Source of the DNA: Halioglobus sp.
Lineage (GTDB): Bacteria; Pseudomonadota; Gammaproteobacteria; Pseudomonadales; Halieaceae
Assembly: GCA_020443325.1 (NCBI GenBank)
Contig: JAGRIK010000319.1
Location: forward strand, 1 to 48,285
Direction of reading: 5' to 3'
Length of the DNA stretch: 48,285 nt
A program made the position numbers and the translations under genes. Below the pieces are notes generated by a model. The model did not search any database and was not told the origin of the DNA. It saw nothing but the letters and a program-made list of their open reading frames with translations. Of the stretch, positions 43,133 to 48,285 are shown one piece after another. Position 1 is the stretch's first letter. Every line of letters starts with the position of its first letter.

Positions 43133-44714
43133 CGGAGCGACCGCGGGTGCGGTCCAGCAGAATGTCCCGAGGCGCCTGATTGCGTTTATCGTGCGCTGGA
43201 CCACAGCGACCAACCACAAGGATATCGGGACGCTTTACCTGTGCACCGCGCTGCTGAACCTGTTTGTCGGCGGCACCCTGGCGCTGTGCATACGCGCGGA
43301 ACTGTTTGTTCCCGGGCTGCAGTTTGTCGAGCCCAATTTCTTTAACACCCTGACGACCATGCACGGCCTGATCATGCTGTTTGGCTTTATCATGCCGGTG
43401 GCTGTCGGGTTCGCCAACTGGTTGATACCGATGATGATAGGCGCGCCGGACATGGCCCTGCCGCGCCTGAACAATATGAGTTTCTGGTTGCTGCCCACCG
43501 CCACCGTTATGCTGGTCAGCACCCTGTTCATGGACGGCGGGGCACCCAACTTCGGCTGGACCATGTACGCCCCGCTGTCGACCACCTACGGCCCGCCCAG
43601 CACCGACTACATGATCTTCGCGGTGCACATGCTGGGTATCTCCTCGATCATGGGCTCGATCAACATCATCACCACCATTGCCACGATGCGTGCACCGGGC
43701 ATGACCTGGATGAAGTTGCCCGTCTTCGTCTGGACCTGGCTGGTCACCGCCTTTTTGCTGATCGGGATCATGCCGGTACTCGCGGGCGCAGTGACCATGA
43801 TGCTGTTCGACCGCAACTTCGGCACCGCCTTTTTCGATGCCGCCGGTGGCGGCGACCCGCTGCTGTTCCAGCATATATTCTGGTTTTTCGGGCACCCGGA
43901 AGTGTATGTGCTGGCGCTGCCCGCGTTCGGCATTATTTCCCAGGTTATCCCGACGTTCAGCCGCAAGCCGCTGTTCGGTTATCGCACCATGGTGATGGCC
44001 ACCATACTGATCGGCTTTCTGTCGTACATCGTCTGGGCACACCATATGTTCACCAGCGGGATGCCCTACGGCGCACAGCTCTACTTTATGCTGGCCACGA
44101 TGTTGATCGCCGTCCCCACGGGCATGAAGGTCTTCAACTGGATCACCACGATGTTTCGCGGCTCCATCAGCTTCGAGACACCGATGCTATTCGCCATTGC
44201 GTTCGTCTTCATGTTCACCTTTGCGGGATGCACGGGTGTGATGCTCGCGGTGGCACCGGCGGACTTCCAGTATCACGATTCCTACTTTGTCGTCGCGCAT
44301 TTTCACTATGTGCTGGTCAACGGCCTGACGTTTGCATTTATCGCGGGCGCCTACTACTGGTACCCCAAGTTCTGGGGCCGCATGTACAACGAGCGATTGG
44401 GGAAGTGGCACTTCTGGTTGTCGACAATATCGGTCAACGTGTTGTTTTTCCCGCAGCATTTCCTGGGCCTGGCGGGCATGCCGCGGCGGATTCCCGACTA
44501 CGCGCTGCAGTTTGTCGATTTCAATTTCATCTCGTCCATCGGCGCATTCGTATTCGGCTTCAGCCAGTTGATTTTCGTCTATAACATGATGGTGTCCCGC
44601 CACAAGGGGAAGCCTGCCAGCGACAGGGTCTGGGAGGGCGCAGAAGGGCTGGAGTGGACGCTCAGCTCGCCACCGCCACACCACAGTTTCCAGACACCGC
44701 CGAGGATCGATTAA
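43125..44714 (+). CDS. coxA: Cytochrome c oxidase subunit I
   Basis: A 529-residue haem-copper oxidase core subunit with about twelve membrane helices. The active-site motif WFFGHPEVYVLALPAFG contains the CuB His and the cross-linked Tyr. HHMFTSGMP supplies the next His pair. DSYFVVAHFHYVL carries the haem a3 and haem a ligands. TMHGLIMLFGFIMP holds the first haem a His. Proton-channel residues of the A1 family are in keeping with caa3/aa3 oxidases. ATG 43125 is chosen over ATG 43116 because GAGGA lies 9 bases before it but only one base before the latter. ctaG follows after 3 bases. Confidence 0.97.
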   Translation: MANGATAGAVQQNVPRRLIAFIVRWTTATNHKDIGTLYLCTALLNLFVGGTLALCIRAELFVPGLQFVEPNFFNTLTTMHGLIMLFGFIMPVAVGFANWLIPMMIGAPDMALPRLNNMSFWLLPTATVMLVSTLFMDGGAPNFGWTMYAPLSTTYGPPSTDYMIFAVHMLGISSIMGSINIITTIATMRAPGMTWMKLPVFVWTWLVTAFLLIGIMPVLAGAVTMMLFDRNFGTAFFDAAGGGDPLLFQHIFWFFGHPEVYVLALPAFGIISQVIPTFSRKPLFGYRTMVMATILIGFLSYIVWAHHMFTSGMPYGAQLYFMLATMLIAVPTGMKVFNWITTMFRGSISFETPMLFAIAFVFMFTFAGCTGVMLAVAPADFQYHDSYFVVAHFHYVLVNGLTFAFIAGAYYWYPKFWGRMYNERLGKWHFWLSTISVNVLFFPQHFLGLAGMPRRIPDYALQFVDFNFISSIGAFVFGFSQLIFVYNMMVSRHKGKPASDRVWEGAEGLEWTLSSPPPHHSFQTPPRID

Positions 44715-44717
44715 TCG

Positions 44718-45305
44718 ATGGCAACGACGCCTGACAGGCCCGCCCGGCGACCGCTGCTGATCAAACTGGTGGCGGCTGCGCTGCTGATGTTCGGGTTTTC
44801 GTTCGCGCTGGTGCCGCTCTATGACCTGATGTGCGACGCGCTGGGCATCGGCAAGATTCGCGCCGCCGCACAGCCGGTGACAGCCACCACAATCGCCCCG
44901 CACACGCTGGCGATCGAGTTCGTCACCACCAATACCGAGCAGTTGGACTGGAGCTTCTACCCGCTGGTCAAATCGATGGAGGTCACGACCAGCGAGACTT
45001 ACATGGTCAATTTCATCGCCAAAAATAACACCGCACACACCATGACGGTGCAGGCGATACCCAGTATTACGCCCGTCCAGGGAACCGAATACCTGATCAA
45101 GACACAATGCTTCTGTTTCGAACAACAAACGCTGGCGCCCGGCGAGTCCATCAAGATGCCTGTGGTGTTCATGATTGACTCAGCGCTGCCGGAGAAATAT
45201 GCCACGCTTACCCTGTCCTATTCCCTGTTCGAACTGAAGCAGGAAACCGCCTCCACACAATCTCGTAACGGGGAAGTTCAGCGCAATAGAGGAGGCCGCA
45301 CATGA
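44718..45305 (+). CDS. ctaG: Cytochrome c oxidase assembly protein CtaG/Cox11
   Basis: A 195-residue protein with one N-terminal membrane helix (about 14-35, LVAAALLMFGFSFALVPLYDLMCDALGI) and a periplasmic immunoglobulin-like copper domain. The copper motif is CFCF in TQCFCFEQQTLAPGE, with the conserved Met in IKMPVVF. Cox11 delivers copper to the CuB site of subunit I. Length and motifs match the family. It sits between coxA and coxC as in many proteobacterial operons, starts 3 bases after coxA, and overlaps the coxC start by four bases. Confidence 0.95.
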   Translation: MATTPDRPARRPLLIKLVAAALLMFGFSFALVPLYDLMCDALGIGKIRAAAQPVTATTIAPHTLAIEFVTTNTEQLDWSFYPLVKSMEVTTSETYMVNFIAKNNTAHTMTVQAIPSITPVQGTEYLIKTQCFCFEQQTLAPGESIKMPVVFMIDSALPEKYATLTLSYSLFELKQETASTQSRNGEVQRNRGGRT

Positions 45306-46183
45306 GCGAGCCCACGCCAACTGACAAGTACTACATACCGGCAGCATCGCACTGGCCCATCCTCTGTTGCGTTGCGCTGTTTACTTTTTTTGCCGGCATC
45401 GGCCGGTGGCTGCACGAACTGCCCAGCGGGCCCTGGGTCTGGCTGTGCGGCGTGGCACTGCTCATTGTGGTGCTGTTCGGGTGGTTCGGGACTGTCATCA
45501 GCGAGAACCTGTCCGGCGTTTACAATGAACAGGTGGGGCGCTCGTTCCGCTCCGGGATGAAGCTGTTGATACTGTCGGAGGTCGTGTTCTTCGCCGGCTT
45601 TTTTGGCGGGTATTTCTTCATCCGGTTGTGGGGCATACCGATGCTGGGTGGCGAGGTCCACCCGATTACCAGCGTCCTGCTGTGGCCGGATTTCAGCGCC
45701 GAGTGGCCGCTGCTCACCAATCCGGACAACGGCAGGTTCCTGGGCGCGACCAATCTCGGCAGCCCGTGGGGTGTACCGCTGGCCAACACCCTGCTGCTGC
45801 TGACCAGTAGCTTTACCCTGACATTTGCCCATCGGGCGATGGCGCAGGGGCACAGCGCCACCCTCAAGATCGGGCTGTTTATTACGATACTGCTGGGTGC
45901 CGCTTTTCTCGGCCTGCAGGCGCACGAGTATATGGACGACTACGAGCGCAATAACCTGACCCTGAACGCCGGCATCTACGGCAGCGTGTTCTACCTGTTG
46001 ACGGGGTTTCACGGTTTCCACGTGCTGGTGGGCGTCATCATGATCAGCACCATGCTGGGCCGTGCGCTCAAGGGCCACTTCAGCCGCCCGGGCGATCACT
46101 TCGCACTTGAGGGCGTGGCCTGGTACTGGCATTTCGTGGATGTTGTCTGGCTGCTGCTGTTCCTGTTTGTGTACTGGCTCTGA
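45302..46183 (+). CDS. coxC: Cytochrome c oxidase subunit III
   Basis: A 293-residue inner-membrane protein with about seven helices. Family signatures are FRSGMKLLILSEVVFFAGFFGGYFF, FTLTFAHRAMAQGH, LGAAFLGLQAHEY, GFHGFHVLVGVIMI and the C-terminal HFSRPGDHFALEGVAWYWHFVDVVWLLLF. Subunit III stabilises the oxidase core and its proton uptake path. ATG 45302 overlaps the ctaG stop (ATGA), and AGAGGAG is a strong ribosome-binding site. Last gene of the oxidase operon. The adjacent gene on the opposite strand is the PhaC-like hydrolase. Confidence 0.96.
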   Translation: MSEPTPTDKYYIPAASHWPILCCVALFTFFAGIGRWLHELPSGPWVWLCGVALLIVVLFGWFGTVISENLSGVYNEQVGRSFRSGMKLLILSEVVFFAGFFGGYFFIRLWGIPMLGGEVHPITSVLLWPDFSAEWPLLTNPDNGRFLGATNLGSPWGVPLANTLLLLTSSFTLTFAHRAMAQGHSATLKIGLFITILLGAAFLGLQAHEYMDDYERNNLTLNAGIYGSVFYLLTGFHGFHVLVGVIMISTMLGRALKGHFSRPGDHFALEGVAWYWHFVDVVWLLLFLFVYWL

Positions 46184-46184
46184 C

Positions 46185-46205
46185 CTCGCCGTTGCCGGCG
46201 GCGAG
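46185..46205 (+). terminator. Hairpin after the cytochrome oxidase operon
   Basis: A 7-bp GC stem (CTCGCCG / CGGCGAG) with a 7-base loop starts two bases after the coxC stop. No T run follows directly. It is the only candidate terminator between the convergent coxC and PhaC-like genes. Confidence 0.35.
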
Positions 46206-46224
46206 CGCGCACCCCTTGTAACAA

Positions 46225-47463
46225 CTATTTGGCAGTGCGCGCGACTGGTTTCTTTTTGCGCCGGCGCGGAGCCTTGCGGGCGTTTTTGGCCGGCGCCTTG
46301 CCGGAGCGTTTTGCCAGCCACTCAACCGATTCTGCCCACACCGCGTTCTGCGCCTTGCTGCCAATGATCACACCCATATGACCGCCAGGGGCAACGCGAA
46401 ATTCCTTGTCCTTCGTGGCGACGATATCCACGATCTTCTCGGCGATTTCTGCCGGCACCAGGATATCGGTTTCCCCGGCGAAGGCGAGCAGGCTTGACTT
46501 GATCTTGTCCAGTTGTGCCACCTGGTCCCCAAGCTCCACCCTGCCCTTCGCCAACTGGTTATCGCCGACCACTTTCACCGTCATATCCTTAATCACGCCG
46601 CCGGGATAGAGCAGCATATTGTTCAAGTAGTCCGATGTCGTGGAGTAGGACTTCACGTAGTCGCGGTCTGACAGGCGGGTTACGAGATCCCAGTACGTGG
46701 TGACACTGCCCACCGGGTCTGTCAGCTTGAATACCAGGGTCGTCGCCCAGGGCGGCAACGCGAGCCGCGAGGGATCCAGGGTCTGCAACCGCAGGTTCGT
46801 GTAGTTGCTGACAAGCTGTGCGGCGCCATTCAGCCCATTGGCCGCACCTGCGACTCCCGCTATCACGCCGCGGCCACTCTCCAGATCGATCGGGCTGGCC
46901 ACGGTAACGATGTTGCGAATGGACGGGTCCAGCGCCTGCCCCTGGTGCAACAGGCAGAACAGGCCACCCATGCACCAGCCCATCAGCGAGACATCCTTGC
47001 TGCCCGAATGTTCACGGACTTTTTCCAATGCGCTACCGAGCATGGTGCAGGCATAGTCTTGCAGGTTCAGGTGGGCGTGCTCTTTCTTCGGCTTGCCCCA
47101 GTCGACCAGGTAAATCCTGAAGCCGCTGGCCGCCATGAAGCGCACCAGGCTGCGCTGGGGCATCAGGTCAAAGGTCTCGGTAGACACACCCAACGGCGGC
47201 ACCAGCACCAGGGGCACAGCGTGCTGCTTGCGCTGCACCGGCATGAAGCTGCCGTCCACAAGCTCGATCTCTTCCTCCTCGGGCAAACCGTAGTAGCGGA
47301 CGGCCATCAGGTCGCCGTCATGCACCAGCTCAAACCAGGTGCGCCCGGACTGGATGAGGGTGTCGCGCTTGAACAGCCATTCGGCGCCGTTTGCGGCACT
47401 TTTGGCGAGCCGCCGGTTGAGTGCAAGGCCCTGCTCTATTGCCATTTTGGCCAGCGTATTCAT
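46225..47463 (-). CDS. PhaC-like alpha/beta hydrolase (class III PHA synthase-related)
   Basis: A 412-residue protein of the polyhydroxyalkanoate synthase-like alpha/beta hydrolase family. The triad is C164 in GWCMGG, D333 in GETDILVP and H362 in GGHMGVI. LVDWGKPKKEHAHLNLQDY is typical of PhaC proteins. The C-terminal ~25 residues are Lys/Arg/Ala-rich (KAPRRRKKKP), like the basic tails of some granule- or DNA-associated proteins. It could polymerise hydroxyacyl-CoA or hydrolyse/transfer acyl groups; PhaE or PhaR partners are not seen here. ATG 47463 overlaps the stop of the wax-ester synthase gene (ATGA), so the two are coupled and probably serve storage-lipid metabolism. Confidence 0.85.
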   Translation of the reverse strand: MNTLAKMAIEQGLALNRRLAKSAANGAEWLFKRDTLIQSGRTWFELVHDGDLMAVRYYGLPEEEEIELVDGSFMPVQRKQHAVPLVLVPPLGVSTETFDLMPQRSLVRFMAASGFRIYLVDWGKPKKEHAHLNLQDYACTMLGSALEKVREHSGSKDVSLMGWCMGGLFCLLHQGQALDPSIRNIVTVASPIDLESGRGVIAGVAGAANGLNGAAQLVSNYTNLRLQTLDPSRLALPPWATTLVFKLTDPVGSVTTYWDLVTRLSDRDYVKSYSTTSDYLNNMLLYPGGVIKDMTVKVVGDNQLAKGRVELGDQVAQLDKIKSSLLAFAGETDILVPAEIAEKIVDIVATKDKEFRVAPGGHMGVIIGSKAQNAVWAESVEWLAKRSGKAPAKNARKAPRRRKKKPVARTAK

Positions 47464-48285
47464 GCGACATCCTCCGCGGACAGCAATTGCTCCAGGTCGA
47501 CGAGCGCGCCACCAAGGTATACCGCCAGGCGTTGCAGGTGGGGCAGGGTATCGCGGGCGCCGGTGATCCCGATGTTCAGGGTACCGGCGTAACTCACGCA
47601 ATCAATGCTCAGCGCGGAGAACTGCATCAACTGGCTGATGGGGTAGATTGCATTGAGCCTTGCACCGTCAAAATAGGACGGGGCATCGGCGCCGTGAGTA
47701 TTGGAAATCTTCAGGTTGTAGGCCGGCGGCACGAAACGGCCAACCCCCGGCAACTGGCTGGCAATGAGCGGTGCCGCACGCAACAACACATAAGGAGTAA
47801 TCGCTTCCTCGGGCAGTGAGTTGCGATCGTCCCGCACCGCCTGTATCGATGCCTTCACCGCCGCCAGCCTGGCCAACGGATCGCCGATATGGGTGCCCAG
47901 GTCGACGCGAATCCCGGCCACCGCATTGGTGGCACTGAGACTGCCCCGCTCCCGTAGTGACACCGGTAGCAAGCCCACCAGCGAGTCTTCCGGCAGCGCG
48001 TTGTACTCCTTGAAAAAGCGGCGCAGCGAGGTGCCGCAAAGATAGGTGAGTATTTCGTTTACGGTGGAGTCGGTGGCGGCGGCAACTCGCTCGATACGCG
48101 CCTCGTCAAACTGCTGGGTGGCAAACCGTCGCTGCTGGTTGATTGCCCGGTTGAGGGTAGAGCGGGGGACGCCGCGCGGCAGCAGGAAGCCACCCGACTT
48201 ATCCGGTGACAACGCGCCGCGTAACAGGCCGGCTCCCGCCCGGCCCAGGGACGCCAGGGATGCCAGTGCCCCTGCGGTTTGCGAC
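47460..48285 (-). CDS. Wax ester synthase/diacylglycerol acyltransferase, partial (5' end outside window)
   Basis: The frame is open to the window edge and gives 274 residues of the C-terminal part of a WS/DGAT enzyme. Family signatures are RSTLNRAINQQRRFA, the TVNEILTYLCGTSLRRFF segment, LLPVSLR, NAVAGIRVDLGTHIGDP, LKISNTHGADAPSYFDGARLNAIYPIS, LSIDCVSYAGTLNIGITG and the closing HLQRLAVYL. The catalytic HHxxxDG motif should lie upstream, beyond base 48285. The apparent start at 48212 is only a TTG codon inside the gene. The enzyme would esterify acyl-CoA to fatty alcohol or diacylglycerol at the membrane. The stop overlaps the start of the PhaC-like gene. Confidence 0.9.
   Translation of the reverse strand, partial: SQTAGALASLASLGRAGAGLLRGALSPDKSGGFLLPRGVPRSTLNRAINQQRRFATQQFDEARIERVAAATDSTVNEILTYLCGTSLRRFFKEYNALPEDSLVGLLPVSLRERGSLSATNAVAGIRVDLGTHIGDPLARLAAVKASIQAVRDDRNSLPEEAITPYVLLRAAPLIASQLPGVGRFVPPAYNLKISNTHGADAPSYFDGARLNAIYPISQLMQFSALSIDCVSYAGTLNIGITGARDTLPHLQRLAVYLGGALVDLEQLLSAEDVA

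Noticed and set aside
1-48285. CRISPR arrays, tRNA or rRNA genes, prophage
   Set aside because: No regularly spaced direct repeats, cloverleaf-like or rRNA-like segments, and no phage structural genes were seen.

Overview
The window looks like chromosomal DNA of a marine gammaproteobacterium, most likely of the Halieaceae (Congregibacter/Halioglobus/Haliea-like). Three things suggest this. The base composition is GC-rich. The minor pilins are in Pseudomonas-type order. The window also carries a 582-residue type II isocitrate dehydrogenase with Asp487-Leu488 at the cofactor site, which matches my memory of the NAD+-specific enzyme of Congregibacter litoralis. No rRNA, tRNA, CRISPR array, prophage or insertion sequence was recognised. 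All assignments come from reading the sequence and translations; no database search was possible. CDS coordinates include the stop codon.

Layout. 1-4.3 kb: half of a structured repeat, a DUF1653/deazaflavin-type oxidoreductase pair, and a 1087-aa exported protein joining a cytochrome c domain, a sorbosone-dehydrogenase-like propeller and a DUF1080 domain. 4.6-11.2 kb: a compact type IV pilus minor-pilin operon (fimT/U-like, pilV, pilW, pilX, pilY1, pilE) behind a CRP/Vfr-like site. 11.2-17 kb: a DUF3604 lipoprotein, an L,D-transpeptidase-like protein, a metallophosphoesterase lipoprotein, a tandem-PilZ protein and a bacteriohemerythrin. 17.2-24.4 kb: isocitrate dehydrogenase, universal stress protein, a haem/copper lipoprotein, dienelactone hydrolase and a membrane-anchored metallo-beta-lactamase-fold protein.

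24.4-24.9 kb is a gene-free block holding two head-to-head copies of a ~181-base structured repeat. A third, partial copy opens the window. Each complete copy begins with a long near-perfect hairpin. The stem sequence differs between subtypes while the ~25-base loop is conserved. This is the most unusual non-coding feature here. 25.0-29.7 kb: a three-gene operon of HAD hydrolase, secreted alkylsulfatase and molybdopterin oxidoreductase. 29.7-34 kb: mqo plus a cupin, a TDT-family transporter, a probable transporter remnant and a small secreted protein of unknown function. 34.1-40.3 kb: a membrane-bound winged-helix/TPR regulator, a TonB-dependent receptor 22 bases downstream, and a pectinacetylesterase-like lipoprotein. 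40.4-46.2 kb: a tetrahaem cytochrome joined to a caa3-type cytochrome oxidase operon (coxB, coxA, ctaG, coxC). 46.2-48.3 kb: a PhaC-like hydrolase overlapping a wax-ester synthase/DGAT gene that runs off the end.

Taken together the genes describe an aerobic surface-associated heterotroph. It has retractile pili with c-di-GMP input, TonB-dependent uptake and several exported hydrolases or oxidoreductases. Respiration would run through mqo and a caa3 oxidase, and carbon storage through wax ester or polyhydroxyalkanoate.
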